Source: JACPNO01 sp963825405
Lineage (GTDB): Bacteria > Acidobacteriota > Terriglobia > Bryobacterales > Bryobacteraceae
NCBI GenBank assembly: GCA_963825405.1
Contig: CAWGTB010000016.1
Coordinates: 153,007 to 217,006 of the forward strand
Length of the DNA stretch: 64,000 nucleotides
Reading direction: 5' to 3'
Shown here: positions 46,850 through 55,977 of the stretch, in pieces
Position numbering within the stretch: the first letter of the stretch is position 1
Layout of the letters: each line of letters starts with the position of its first letter
Notes under the pieces: generated by a model
Told to the model about the DNA's origin: nothing
Database searches by the model: none
Seen by the model: the letters and a program-made list of their open reading frames with translations, nothing else
Made by a program: the position numbers and the translations under genes

Positions 46850-48682
46850 TTACCAGAGCTTATACGGCCAGGCTTTGCGATCGATGTACATCAGGTACGG
46901 ATAGCCCTCTTCGTACGCGTAAAACGGGCGGAAGCGCAGGCGGACGCTGCGGCCATCGGGGCGCTCGACACGAAACATCCCCGGCACCGTCGGCGCGGAA
47001 AAGGAAGATACCGGCGGACGGTCTTCCGGCACCAGCCATTTATTCAGGTCGTCATCGTTATTGGGAAGCTCGAAGGCAGGTTCGTGATAATCGAAGTCGA
47101 GCGCCAGGACGACGGGTCCGCGTACTACGGCCACGCGATCCGGATGCTGCTGGTCCACTGGCTGCATGCGCGGGCGCTGCGGAATTGTGACCTCCACACG
47201 ATCGCCTGATTTCCACGTGCGCGTGAGAGTAGCCCAAGTCCCCGGCTTGCAATCCACATTCGCGTCAGCCCCGTTCACTTTTGCCGACATGCCGCGCGAC
47301 CATTCGGGAACTCGAAATTTGAGCGGGAATTCCCGGCTGCCCGGCATTTCCAAAGTGAGGGCACTGGTTTCGGCAACCGGATACTCGGTCTGCTGGATTA
47401 CCTTCACGCCGTTCCAGGTAACCTCGGAGGGCACGTACAAATTGACGTAAAGCGCGGAGTTGTCTTTGTAATAGATCAGGTTGTGGTAATCCGCCATGTC
47501 CTGGATGTACGTGCCGGAACAGCAGGTGAAATTATCCCAGCGATAAACTTTCATGCCGCCGGTGACGCGGTAATCGGCGTAATAGAAATTCCTCCCGCGC
47601 CCGGTGAGCGGCAGCGCCGCGCCGGCGCCGTTGTAGAGCAGGCGCTCGATCCAATCGCCATAGCGCGCTTCGCCGGTGAATTGCATCAGGTAGCGCGACA
47701 GCTTGAATCCGGCCCATGAACCGCAGAGAGTTTCAAACGTGTCGGACCGGTTATCGAGCGATTTCCCGAGCCCTCCGCCGGGCGCCATGAATCGCTCATT
47801 GGGACCGTAGCCGCCGGTCGCGTAGCACTGCGTATTCTGCATGTAATCGTACGCGTGGCGGATGATGCGCAGATACTTCGGGTCGCCGCTGACGGCGTAA
47901 TGCATCGCGGCGCTGCTGAAGGTGTTGACGTGGCTGTAGGCGTGAAAACCGTGAGCGTCGGGCGGCTCGGCGGTCTGGTCGAACTTGTTCCAGTAGGAAT
48001 GATAGAGCCACGCTTCGGCAAATTTTTGGAATTTGGTGTTTCCTGTTGCCTGATAAGCGCGATAGAGATTTTCAGACAGCGTATACCATTCGCCGGGCCG
48101 GCCCGCATAGAGAACGTAATGCTCCTTGATGGGCGGCATATTTTCGCGGCTGAAGTTGCGGCTCGCCCAATCAGCGGTTTTCTCGAGCAGCGGCATGGCG
48201 TCGGCATGGCCGCCGTAGAGATGCATGTCGACCAAGCCACACGCCAGTTTGTCCCAGGCGTAGTGCTGCATGCGGCAATCGCCATCGGATTTCACGGTCT
48301 TGGCCCATTCGGTCATCAGCAGCGCGGCCTTATCTCGCAAGGCATTGTCGCCGGTCGCGCGGGACATGCGCGCCATGCCGCTCAGCCATTGGCCAAAAAT
48401 GCCGCTGGTGTCTTGGCGGGCCCAGCCTCCGAGCGGCTGTCCCGGCGCAGGAAGTCCGGCGGCAGCGCGAAAGCCGTGCAAGATATCGTCGTCGGAAAGC
48501 CCGAGATAGAACTCCCTGGCGCCCTGAACCTGGTCGAGCCAGCGGCTCTTGAGCAGGCGCACACCCTGATAATCGAATGGTTGCAGCAGGACTCCAGATG
48601 ACGGCTTCGCCGGGGCCGGCAGGGCGTCAGCCAGCATGCCAGCGGCTAGTGGAGCAGCCTTTAGAAAATCGCGACGATGCAT
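46850..48682 (-). CDS. Glycoside hydrolase family 127 (beta-L-arabinofuranosidase-like), Tat-exported
   Basis: 610 residues from ATG 48682, chosen because it begins the Tat signal HRRDFLKAAPLAAG. An alpha/alpha barrel (residues ~60-420) holds GYGPNERFMA (candidate acid Glu), DTFETLCGSW (Glu and Cys zinc ligands) and NFTCCSGTY (the Cys pair, nucleophile plus ligand), so the GH127 zinc-cysteine centre is complete. A beta domain follows (LTLEMPGSREFPLKFRVPEW). Acts on plant- or glycoprotein-derived arabinosides. Divergent from the sigma factor gene across 95 bases. Confidence 0.92.
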   Translation of the reverse strand: MHRRDFLKAAPLAAGMLADALPAPAKPSSGVLLQPFDYQGVRLLKSRWLDQVQGAREFYLGLSDDDILHGFRAAAGLPAPGQPLGGWARQDTSGIFGQWLSGMARMSRATGDNALRDKAALLMTEWAKTVKSDGDCRMQHYAWDKLACGLVDMHLYGGHADAMPLLEKTADWASRNFSRENMPPIKEHYVLYAGRPGEWYTLSENLYRAYQATGNTKFQKFAEAWLYHSYWNKFDQTAEPPDAHGFHAYSHVNTFSSAAMHYAVSGDPKYLRIIRHAYDYMQNTQCYATGGYGPNERFMAPGGGLGKSLDNRSDTFETLCGSWAGFKLSRYLMQFTGEARYGDWIERLLYNGAGAALPLTGRGRNFYYADYRVTGGMKVYRWDNFTCCSGTYIQDMADYHNLIYYKDNSALYVNLYVPSEVTWNGVKVIQQTEYPVAETSALTLEMPGSREFPLKFRVPEWSRGMSAKVNGADANVDCKPGTWATLTRTWKSGDRVEVTIPQRPRMQPVDQQHPDRVAVVRGPVVLALDFDYHEPAFELPNNDDDLNKWLVPEDRPPVSSFSAPTVPGMFRVERPDGRSVRLRFRPFYAYEEGYPYLMYIDRKAWPYKLW

Positions 48683-48777
48683 TTTGACGCCTCTCTCACG
48701 CGAGTATCGTAACAAAACGGCTGCGGGGAATGAATATTTCAGCCGCCGCGGCGATACGCTCTAGTGAGAATCGAATT

Positions 48778-49281
48778 ATGGATGATCAGGTTGCCATCGA
48801 GCGGTGCCGGCGGGGGGAGCGGGACGCGTTTCGTTTCCTGGTCGAGCGGTACCAATCGCAGGCAATCGGTCATGCCATCGCTATCTTAGGCAACCGCGAG
48901 GACGCGCTCGACTGTCTGCAGGAAGCGTTTCTGGACGCGTTTCAAGGATTGAGCCGGTTCGACACCGGCCGGCGATTTTACCCATGGTTCTACATTCTGC
49001 TGCGCAACCGCTGTTACAAACTGGCCAATCGCAGACGGGAAAACACGCCGCTGGACGAGGTAGCGATCCTGGCGTCGGCCGGTGACAGTCCGGAAATCGA
49101 AGAGGCGCTGCAATCACTCGGCACTGAGGACCGCGAATTGATCACGCTGCGGCATCTGGATGGACTGTCGTACGCCGAACTCGCCGAGCGGCTGGAAATT
49201 CCCGTGGGCACTGTGATGAGCCGCCTCTACAACGCGCGCCGCAAAATGCGCGACAAGCTGGAATCAAGGAGCCGTCAATGA
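48778..49281 (+). CDS. ECF-type RNA polymerase sigma factor
   Basis: 167 residues from ATG 48778 (MDDQVAIERCRRGERDAF). Region 2 with LQEAFLDAFQGLSRFDTGRRFYPWFYILLRNRCYKL and region 4 with LITLRHLDGLSYAELAERLEIPVGTVMSRLYNARRKMR. It directs polymerase to a stress- or envelope-related regulon. Its stop overlaps the start of a zinc-finger anti-sigma gene (ATGA), the usual autoregulated pair. Confidence 0.95.
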   Translation: MDDQVAIERCRRGERDAFRFLVERYQSQAIGHAIAILGNREDALDCLQEAFLDAFQGLSRFDTGRRFYPWFYILLRNRCYKLANRRRENTPLDEVAILASAGDSPEIEEALQSLGTEDRELITLRHLDGLSYAELAERLEIPVGTVMSRLYNARRKMRDKLESRSRQ

Positions 49282-49697
49282 ACGAATCGAATTGCGAATC
49301 CGTGCGAATGGCCGCCATGGCGCTGGCGGATGGCGAGAAGCCCGCGCTCGCTCCGGATTTCATCGCCGCTCACGTGGCCGGTTGCGAGGCCTGCCGCCTG
49401 GAGTTGGAACTGCTTAGCGGTTTCGACGTGCAGATCGCCGGAAAATCGCGACGCCAGTATCCGGTTGATATGTGGCCGGCGATCGAGCCTCTCCTCTCAG
49501 CGCCTTCCCGCCAGCGGCGCGTGTTCCTGGTGCTGGGAATCTTGCTGCTGGCCTACAAAATTGCGGAGTTCGCGCCCAGCCGCGAATTCGGCCTGGCCGT
49601 CCAGCTTGTGCCTGTGGGGATAGCGCTGGCCGTATTTCGCTATCTCAAGGAAAACCCGTTTCGCATTACTACCGAGCTGAAGCTCGAAGGAGACTGA
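49278..49697 (+). CDS. Membrane anti-sigma factor with zinc-finger-like N-terminus
   Basis: 139 residues. Cytoplasmic zf-HC2-like motif HVAGCEACRLELELLSG (His-x3-Cys-x2-Cys) at residues ~35-50, then one or two membrane helices (VFLVLGILLLAYKIA; LVPVGIALAVFRYL) and a short C-terminus. It should hold the preceding ECF sigma at the membrane until a signal arrives. Overlap with the sigma gene ensures balanced synthesis. Confidence 0.87.
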   Translation: MNESNCESVRMAAMALADGEKPALAPDFIAAHVAGCEACRLELELLSGFDVQIAGKSRRQYPVDMWPAIEPLLSAPSRQRRVFLVLGILLLAYKIAEFAPSREFGLAVQLVPVGIALAVFRYLKENPFRITTELKLEGD

Positions 49698-49703
49698 TCC
49701 ATC

Positions 49704-50012
49704 ATGACCACGAATACCGAACAACTTATCCTGGGGCAGAAATATGCCTACGCCACGGCAGCGCTGATTGCGGGCATCGCCTGCTTTACCAACATACTTG
49801 GCTTGGAGAAAGCGGTGCTTGCCATTATCTTCGCGCGGCTGGCTCTGAAATCTTCTCCGGCTCCGGTACTGCACGACCGGCGCGGCTGGGCCATCACGGG
49901 AATGGCGCTGGGTAGTCTGGTGCTGGTGCTGCTGCCGACCATCCTGCTGCTGAACCTGGATCGCGTTCGGACCGTGATCGACGCGCTGATGAAACTGACC
50001 AACGGCAAGTGA
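49704..50012 (+). CDS. Small two-helix membrane protein, sigma operon (DUF4190-like)
   Basis: 102 residues with two hydrophobic helix regions (YATAALIAGIACF; GWAITGMALGSLVLVLLPTILLL) joined by LARLALK-like polar residues and DRRGWA before the second. This layout matches DUF4190-type proteins. Six bases after the anti-sigma gene, so probably part of the same response. Function unknown. Confidence 0.75.
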   Translation: MTTNTEQLILGQKYAYATAALIAGIACFTNILGLEKAVLAIIFARLALKSSPAPVLHDRRGWAITGMALGSLVLVLLPTILLLNLDRVRTVIDALMKLTNGK

Positions 50013-50026
50013 GGGTAATTGCTAGT

Positions 50027-50215
50027 GCGCGCCTTTGCCAGTGAGAACGCGAGGGATCGTAAACTGCAGAATTTTCCGATCCAAGCCCAGCGGCCAAGTG
50101 TCGATGTACCGCGTGACCATTATCAATGGAAAATTTTGCAAAGCGTCCCAGCGGAGTGAGCCGTCATCGGCGCAGCCTCAAAAAATCTCGACGATGCATT
50201 TTTTTCAGCCCCTCT
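50027..50215 (-). pseudogene. Remnants of a sugar transferase gene and of a Tat-signal gene
   Basis: 50032-50105 is an imperfect copy of 52070-52150, the 3' end of the sugar transferase gene. A second patch around 50126-50170 matches 52350-52395 of the same gene with the intervening ~200 bases lost. Next to it, 50175-50210 read on the minus strand gives MHRRDFLRLRR then a stop, matching the first codons of the GH127 gene (48660-48682). The 280-base gap 50013-50292 is therefore a small gene graveyard and holds no working gene. Confidence 0.7.
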
Positions 50216-50292
50216 CAATTTAACCAAATTGCAAACGCTGCTTAACTCAACTGCAAATTCCAAGCGTTACCTTTGACGCGAGGAGAATCACA

Positions 50293-51996
50293 TTGCTTAA
50301 CAAATGCAGCCTAGCAGCGATCGCATTTTTTCTCGGCATAGTCATGGCCCCGCCAGCGTATTCGCAGCATATTAACGAACGCAATGGCATTCGCAGGGTT
50401 TTATTGGTCAGTATCGATGGAATGCACGCCTTGGATTACGAAAATTGCGTGAATGCGGGCACCTGTCCCAACCTGGCTGGGCTCGGAAAAACCGGCGTAA
50501 ACTACACCCGTACCTCCACCTCCAAGCCTTCGGATTCTTTTCCGGGACTGATGGCACTGGTGACCGGCGGCACGCCGCGCCTGGTTGGCGCGTTCTATGA
50601 CGTGGCGTACGATCGGGTACTGGCGCCGCCCCAAAACACTACCGGTAATGGCGTTGCCGGAGGCACGTGTACGCTGGGAGTCGCCAATGGTACGACCACT
50701 GAATACGAGGAAGGCGTCGAGATCGACCAGACCTCGCTCAACGGCGGCGGGCCGTACAGCCCGACCGATGGAGGCACCAAGTCCATCGATCCCACCCGGC
50801 TTCCCCGCGATCCTTTCAACAAATGCAACCCGGTCTACCCTTGGAATTTCATCCGGGCGAATACCATCTACGGCGTCATCCATGCCGCCGGCGGTTTTAC
50901 GGCCTGGTCCGACAAGCATGCCGTTTACGCCGCGGTTTCCGGCCCCACCGGCACGGCACTCCCTAGCAACGTAGACGATTACTACTCCCCCGAAGTCAAT
51001 TCCAATGTGGTCGCCCTGCCGGGAGTCACTACCGCCAACGGCACATCATGCAGCACCATTCGCGACAACAACAAGGCAACCTGGGTCGACAGCTTTCTCA
51101 ACATCCAGTGCTACGACCAGCTCAAAGTCAATGCCGTCGTCAACTGGATCAATGGCAGGAGCCACCTCGGGACGAGCAAAGCTCCCGTGCCCAATATCTT
51201 CGGCATGAATTTCCAGGCCGTGAGTGTCGGACAGAAGCTGATCGAAGGCGGCGTGAAAGGTGGCTACACGGACGCGGCTGGAACTCCGACTGGCGATATG
51301 CTGGGGGAGATCGAGTTTGTCGACGCAGCCATTGGACAGATGGTGACAGCGTTGAAGCACCAGGGTCTGCTCAGTTCAACGCTCATTATCATTACGGCCA
51401 AGCACGGGCAATCGCCGGTCGATACGAACCGCTTCTTTCCAATCCCAGGCCACAGCGGCCTCAACGGAACGTCACCGGCGGATGTGCTGGTGAATGCTGA
51501 CCCGTCGTATCTTCCGTTCTCTGAATCCCCGCTGAACTCGACTGGAATCGGACCCACGCAGGATGACATTTCGCAGTTGTGGCTGGCTCCAGGCAAGGAT
51601 TTGCTGGGCGCGGTTGCGCTGCTCGAAGCCAACGCGGCCGCTGCCGGAATCGGCCAGATCTTCTATGGTCCATCGCTCGAAACCATGTTTAACGCGCCCG
51701 GGCTGCCTCCGAACGGCGATCCGCGCACTCCCGATATCATCGTGCAGCCGAACGTCGGCGTGGTCTACACAGGAAGCGCCAAGAAACAATCCGAGCACGG
51801 CGGCTTTGCGCACGATGACACCAACGTCATGCTGCTAGTGTCGAATCCAGGATTCGCGGCGCGCACAGTGACGAGCTTTGTTGAAACCACGCAGGTCGCT
51901 CCCACTATTCTGCAATCCCTGGGACTCGATCCCGACCAGCTTGATGCGGTGAAAAAAGAAGGTACGCCAGTCCTGCCAGGATTGCCGCTGAAGTAA
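50293..51996 (+). CDS. Secreted alkaline-phosphatase-superfamily phosphodiesterase
   Basis: 567 residues from TTG 50293 after GAGGAGAA. Signal peptide (residues 1-24, ending PAYSQ). Type-I phosphodiesterase/nucleotide pyrophosphatase features: first metal Asp in VLLVSIDGMHALD, nucleophile region RTSTSKPSDSFPGLMALVTGG, ITAKHGQSPVD and SEHGGFAHDDTNVMLLVS metal ligands. Probably releases phosphate from extracellular nucleotides or phosphodiesters. A strong terminator follows. Confidence 0.88.
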   Translation: MLNKCSLAAIAFFLGIVMAPPAYSQHINERNGIRRVLLVSIDGMHALDYENCVNAGTCPNLAGLGKTGVNYTRTSTSKPSDSFPGLMALVTGGTPRLVGAFYDVAYDRVLAPPQNTTGNGVAGGTCTLGVANGTTTEYEEGVEIDQTSLNGGGPYSPTDGGTKSIDPTRLPRDPFNKCNPVYPWNFIRANTIYGVIHAAGGFTAWSDKHAVYAAVSGPTGTALPSNVDDYYSPEVNSNVVALPGVTTANGTSCSTIRDNNKATWVDSFLNIQCYDQLKVNAVVNWINGRSHLGTSKAPVPNIFGMNFQAVSVGQKLIEGGVKGGYTDAAGTPTGDMLGEIEFVDAAIGQMVTALKHQGLLSSTLIIITAKHGQSPVDTNRFFPIPGHSGLNGTSPADVLVNADPSYLPFSESPLNSTGIGPTQDDISQLWLAPGKDLLGAVALLEANAAAAGIGQIFYGPSLETMFNAPGLPPNGDPRTPDIIVQPNVGVVYTGSAKKQSEHGGFAHDDTNVMLLVSNPGFAARTVTSFVETTQVAPTILQSLGLDPDQLDAVKKEGTPVLPGLPLK

Positions 51997-52029
51997 TAGA
52001 AGAACGATTAGCACGCTTTGTTCCAACTC

Positions 52030-52063
52030 GGGCGGGCGCCAGATGGGCCCGCCCACTTTTTTT
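52030..52063 (+). terminator. Rho-independent terminator
   Basis: Stem GGGCGGGC (52030-52037) with GCCCGCCC (52047-52054), nine-base loop, then ACTTTTTTT. Ends the phosphodiesterase transcript. It lies directly beside the sugar transferase stop on the other strand and may also serve it. Confidence 0.9.
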
Positions 52064-53476
52064 CTAGTGCGCGCCTTTGCCGGTAAGAACCCGAGGAATC
52101 GTGAGAAGCAGAATTTTCCAGTCCAAGCCCAGCGACCAGGTGTCGATGTATTGCATGTCCATCTTCATCCAGGTTTCGAAGTCCACGTTGTCGCGGCCGT
52201 TCACCGCCCACAGACAGGTGAGGCCGGGCCGCATGCGCAAGCGCCGCCGCTGCCAGCGTTGATAGCGCTCCACTTCTTGCGGGATGGCGGGACGCGGCCC
52301 CACCAGGGACATGTCGCCCTTCAACACGTTCCACAACTGCGGCCATTCATCGATGGAAAATTTGCGCAGGTAGCGTCCCAGTGGAGTGAGGCGCGGATCG
52401 TCGTGCAATTTTGTGGCGATTTCCCGGGTGCTCAAATGCTCAAGCGATTCCCGCATCTGCTCGGCGTTCTGACACATCGAACGGAATTTGTAGAACATGA
52501 AGCGCCGCCCGTTGAGCCCGCAACGTTCCTGTCGAAAAATGGCGGGGCCAGGAGAGGTGAGGCGGATCAGCACTGCCACAATCGCTATAAGCGGCATGAG
52601 CACGATCAGAGCCGGAAGAGCCACGGCGATATCGATTGCGCGCTTCACCAGCAGGCGAATTTCGTCGTGCGGCGCGGCAGAAAAAGTGAGCAGCGGCGTA
52701 AAGGCCAGGCGCTCCAGGTACACGTCGCTGTTGATGTGCGGGAAGAAGTCCACCGCCACGCGGGTGCGCACTCCCTCTTCATCGCACATCAGAAAAACTT
52801 CTTCCAGCTCCGCCAGCTTGTTGCTGTCTACGGCAAAGAGAATTTCATCGATGACCTGCTGCCGCAGCAGGACTGGCAACTCGGCGAGCGGGCGCACGGG
52901 ATAGTTTTCCGTCAACTGGATCTCGGCCGGAGCATCGGACGTGTCAGCCAGAAAACCTCGCAGGCGAATGCCGAATCGCGCTGAACGCTCGAGGGCTTCC
53001 GCCAGGCGCCGCGCCCGTTCACCGGTACCCACGACCATCACGAAATGCAGCGCGCCGAATTCGCGGCGGACCACGCCCACCAGGCGGCCCGCGGTGAGGC
53101 GGAAGATCAGCAGCAGCACCCAGCTATAGACCGTGAACAACGCCAGGAACGAGCGGCTCATATCGAGGCGCATCAGGAATTCGAAGACGACCAGGCAGAT
53201 GAACCCATAGCCGCACTGCCGCGCGGAATCGCGCAGAATGACGCGCGGGTCGCCCGAATCCAGTTTGTCGTAAACTCCTAGCCACAGGCCGAGCAGTACC
53301 CACGTCACCAGCGTGAACCCAAGCATCAGGGCTTTGACTGAAACCAGAATGTAGAAAGCGCGGCCAAAAGGTAGCCAGACGCGGGTTTGGTAAGCAGCCT
53401 CGAACGCCAGCGCGGTGAGAAGGATGTCCGAAAAGCCAAACAGAACCCTGGCTTTGCGGTGCTGGCGGCTGAACAT
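52064..53476 (-). CDS. Polyprenyl glycosylphosphotransferase (exopolysaccharide sugar transferase)
   Basis: 470 residues from ATG 53476 (MFSRQHRKARVLFGF); a longer frame to 53545 would overlap the upstream gene. Four to five N-terminal helices, a CoA-binding-like Rossmann domain (FVMVVGTGERARRLAEAL), another helix, and the catalytic bacterial sugar transferase domain (KRAIDIAVALPALIVLMP, FYKFRSMCQNAE, LGRYLRKFSIDEWPQLWNVLKGDMSLVGPRP). Loads the first sugar phosphate onto undecaprenyl phosphate. Last gene of the minus-strand operon from 57.5 kb. A decayed partial copy lies at 50027-50170. Confidence 0.94.
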   Translation of the reverse strand: MFSRQHRKARVLFGFSDILLTALAFEAAYQTRVWLPFGRAFYILVSVKALMLGFTLVTWVLLGLWLGVYDKLDSGDPRVILRDSARQCGYGFICLVVFEFLMRLDMSRSFLALFTVYSWVLLLIFRLTAGRLVGVVRREFGALHFVMVVGTGERARRLAEALERSARFGIRLRGFLADTSDAPAEIQLTENYPVRPLAELPVLLRQQVIDEILFAVDSNKLAELEEVFLMCDEEGVRTRVAVDFFPHINSDVYLERLAFTPLLTFSAAPHDEIRLLVKRAIDIAVALPALIVLMPLIAIVAVLIRLTSPGPAIFRQERCGLNGRRFMFYKFRSMCQNAEQMRESLEHLSTREIATKLHDDPRLTPLGRYLRKFSIDEWPQLWNVLKGDMSLVGPRPAIPQEVERYQRWQRRRLRMRPGLTCLWAVNGRDNVDFETWMKMDMQYIDTWSLGLDWKILLLTIPRVLTGKGAH

Positions 53477-53517
53477 TCGGTGCCAGAATACCACGTTGGG
53501 GCGCGGGCGGGGCTTAC

Positions 53518-54759
53518 TCAGCCCAGTTGTTCGATGAGGGAACAAGCGCGTTCCAAAGCTGTCTGCTGGTCGATTTTCCCGGCGAATTCCTGGCAGCGTT
53601 GGCGGATTTCTGGCGATGTCTGCAACTCGCCCAGCATCCGCGCCACGCGGCGCGCTTTGTACCTTTCCGGATACACGCTGAAGCCTAGGCCGAGGCGCTC
53701 GACGCGGGCTCCGTTGTCCGGCTGATCGTGTCCGTTAGGTACCACCAGATGCGGAATCCCTGCATGAATCGCCTGCGCGAGCGTACCGATGCCGCCGTGA
53801 TAGACCAGCGCGGAACAGCGCGGAAGAATCTGGCTGAACGGCAAATAGGGAAACGCCCGCACGCCGGATGGTAGATCAGCCGGAAGCTGTTCCGGATAAT
53901 TAGTGACCAACATGGCGCGCAGCCCCGCGATCCGGCACGCCTCAACCGACTCGCGAAAAAACTTTGTCAGCGTCGCCGCGGCCGATCCCGGCGTAAAGAC
54001 TACCGGCGGCGGCCCGGCTGCAAGAAATTCTTCCACGTCGTCCGGCAACGGGTAATGCGCGCCGGCATCGTGCAGCACAAAACCGGTGAGGTGCGAGTTG
54101 CGCGGCCAGTCCGGCTGAGGCGGCGCAAACCAATCCGGAAAAAGCCCCAGAACCAGTTCGGGCGAATGCAGGTACCGACTGAAGATGCCCTGCACCGGCG
54201 CGAGGCCCAGCGTAGCGCGGAATGCATTCACGCCCGGCGCGAGTCTCTTCTCGACCCAGAATGTGTCCATCAGCCAGAAGAGCGCCTTCTTCAAAATTCG
54301 CGGTACGCCGGGACCCATCGGGATGCGCCCTTGATGACCGGCATCTACCATGCTGCGAAATAGCGCAGGCTGCAGGTGAACGGTCGCCAGATGCACGCCT
54401 AGCTTCTCCTGCGCGACACGCGCGCCCAGGCAAATGCCGGATGCGGCGACGACCATATCGGATGTCTGATGCTCGCGAATGATTTCGTAGAGGCGCGCGA
54501 TGTTGGGGAGAATTACGCGCTCGGCGACGCACTCGAAAGACTTGGTGGGATGCCAGAGCCGCGGGTCGGCGATGATCTCCTCGCCCTCGCTGATCGTGCC
54601 CATGGCGAGGAACTCCAGGCCAGAGGCGCGAATCTGATCGCCAAAGAATTCGTTGGTTATCACCGTGGCGCGATGACCGCGCTTCTGCAGCGCCATGCCC
54701 AGCTCAATCATCGGGTGAACATCGCCGGCGCTGCCCAGCGTGGGCAGCAGAACGTTCAT
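53518..54759 (-). CDS. Glycosyltransferase, family 1 (UDP-glycosyltransferase type)
   Basis: 413 residues from ATG 54759 (MNVLLPTLGSAGDVHPMIELG); GTG 54765 is also possible. Two Rossmann domains of the GT-B fold; the C-terminal donor site reads VVFTPGSAAATLTKFF, LVYHGGIGTLAQAIHAGIPHLVVPNGHDQPDNGARV. Resembles sterol/macrolide glucosyltransferases, so the acceptor may be a lipid or small molecule. Ten bases after cofH in the same direction, linking it to F420 synthesis by position. Confidence 0.9.
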   Translation of the reverse strand: MNVLLPTLGSAGDVHPMIELGMALQKRGHRATVITNEFFGDQIRASGLEFLAMGTISEGEEIIADPRLWHPTKSFECVAERVILPNIARLYEIIREHQTSDMVVAASGICLGARVAQEKLGVHLATVHLQPALFRSMVDAGHQGRIPMGPGVPRILKKALFWLMDTFWVEKRLAPGVNAFRATLGLAPVQGIFSRYLHSPELVLGLFPDWFAPPQPDWPRNSHLTGFVLHDAGAHYPLPDDVEEFLAAGPPPVVFTPGSAAATLTKFFRESVEACRIAGLRAMLVTNYPEQLPADLPSGVRAFPYLPFSQILPRCSALVYHGGIGTLAQAIHAGIPHLVVPNGHDQPDNGARVERLGLGFSVYPERYKARRVARMLGELQTSPEIRQRCQEFAGKIDQQTALERACSLIEQLG

Positions 54760-54768
54760 CGGCACGAA

Positions 54769-55977
54769 TTATTGCCGGCGATCCCGATAGCGGAAGTCAG
54801 CGGACCCGATCAGCGTTTTGTAGGTGCCGAAGCGCGCCTCATTCCACACATCGGCGGGCTCGGCTGGCTCGTGTTCGAAATCGCGCAGGATTTTGTACGT
54901 GGTCGAACGCTCCACGGGAATCCGCCCGGCATTGCGAATGCACGCCCGGATATCCGGCGGGGTGAGGAATTGGCCGTGCAAGGCGCCGGCGGAAGTTGAA
55001 ATGCTTTCGTTCATGAGCGTGCCGCCGAAATCATTGGCGCCGGCAGCGAGACAGGCTTGCGCAAGCGCGGGTCCCTGCTTCACCCAGGTGGCTTGCAGAT
55101 TGGGGATCCAGGGATCGAGCATCAGCCGCGAAATGGCATACATGCGCAGCACATCTTCCTGCGCGACATGGGTGCGCACGCCCGGTACCAGCGACTTCAG
55201 GACCATGGGCGCTTCCGCGGCGATGAAGCTCAGCGGCACGAATTCAGTGAACCCGCCGGTGTCTTTCTGGATGGTGCGAATAAGATCCAGGTGCCGGGCG
55301 CGGTCGAGCGCCGTCTCCAGATGCCCGTACATGATCGTTGACGTCGTCGGAATTCCGAGTTGATGGGCGGTGCGAATGATCTTGATCCAGTCGCTGGTCG
55401 AAATGCGGCCGGGAGAGATGAGATCGCGCACGCGGTCGTCCAAAATTTCGGCGGAGGTGCCGGGGAGCGAACCCAGGCCGACGTCTTTCAGCGCTTGCAG
55501 GTAATCCTGAATCGTACGGTTGGAAAGCGTCGCGCCGTAGAGAATTTCCTCCGGCGAAAAAGCGTGCACGTGAATCTCAGGCACCGCGCGTTTGATGGCC
55601 GCGCACAGATCGACGTAAAACGAGCCGTCGATGGTGGGAGGCAGGCCGGCTTGAATGCAGACTTCGGTCGCGCCCAGATCGCGCGCTTCGTGAACCCGCC
55701 GCAGAATTTCATCTCGCGGCAGAAAATAGCCCTCGTCGGCGCGATGCCCGCGGCTGAATGCGCAGAAGCCGCAGCGTTTGGTGCACACGTTGGTGAAATT
55801 GATATTGCGATTGACGACATAGGCCACGCGATCGCCCGCGCGGCGCTGGCGGCGGTCGTCTGCGGCCGCGATGAGGCGGTGCAAGTCATCGCCTTCAGCC
55901 GCAAAGAGCGCGGCGCCTTCTTCGACGGTGATCTCCTGCTCCGCCTCGGCTTTGTCGAGAATTGCGTGGATGCTCAT
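54769..55977 (-). CDS. cofH: FO synthase subunit 2 (7,8-didemethyl-8-hydroxy-5-deazariboflavin synthase, CofH)
   Basis: 402 residues. Radical-SAM enzyme that couples tyrosine to the pyrimidine in making FO, the chromophore of coenzyme F420. The cluster motif is CTKRCGFCAFSR; the TIM-barrel continues with TEVCIQAGLPPTIDG, HVHAFSPEEI, STIMYGHLET, FGGTLMNE. Overlaps cofG by four bases (ATGA). The other F420 genes (cofC, cofD, cofE) are not in the window. Confidence 0.95.
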   Translation of the reverse strand: MSIHAILDKAEAEQEITVEEGAALFAAEGDDLHRLIAAADDRRQRRAGDRVAYVVNRNINFTNVCTKRCGFCAFSRGHRADEGYFLPRDEILRRVHEARDLGATEVCIQAGLPPTIDGSFYVDLCAAIKRAVPEIHVHAFSPEEILYGATLSNRTIQDYLQALKDVGLGSLPGTSAEILDDRVRDLISPGRISTSDWIKIIRTAHQLGIPTTSTIMYGHLETALDRARHLDLIRTIQKDTGGFTEFVPLSFIAAEAPMVLKSLVPGVRTHVAQEDVLRMYAISRLMLDPWIPNLQATWVKQGPALAQACLAAGANDFGGTLMNESISTSAGALHGQFLTPPDIRACIRNAGRIPVERSTTYKILRDFEHEPAEPADVWNEARFGTYKTLIGSADFRYRDRRQ

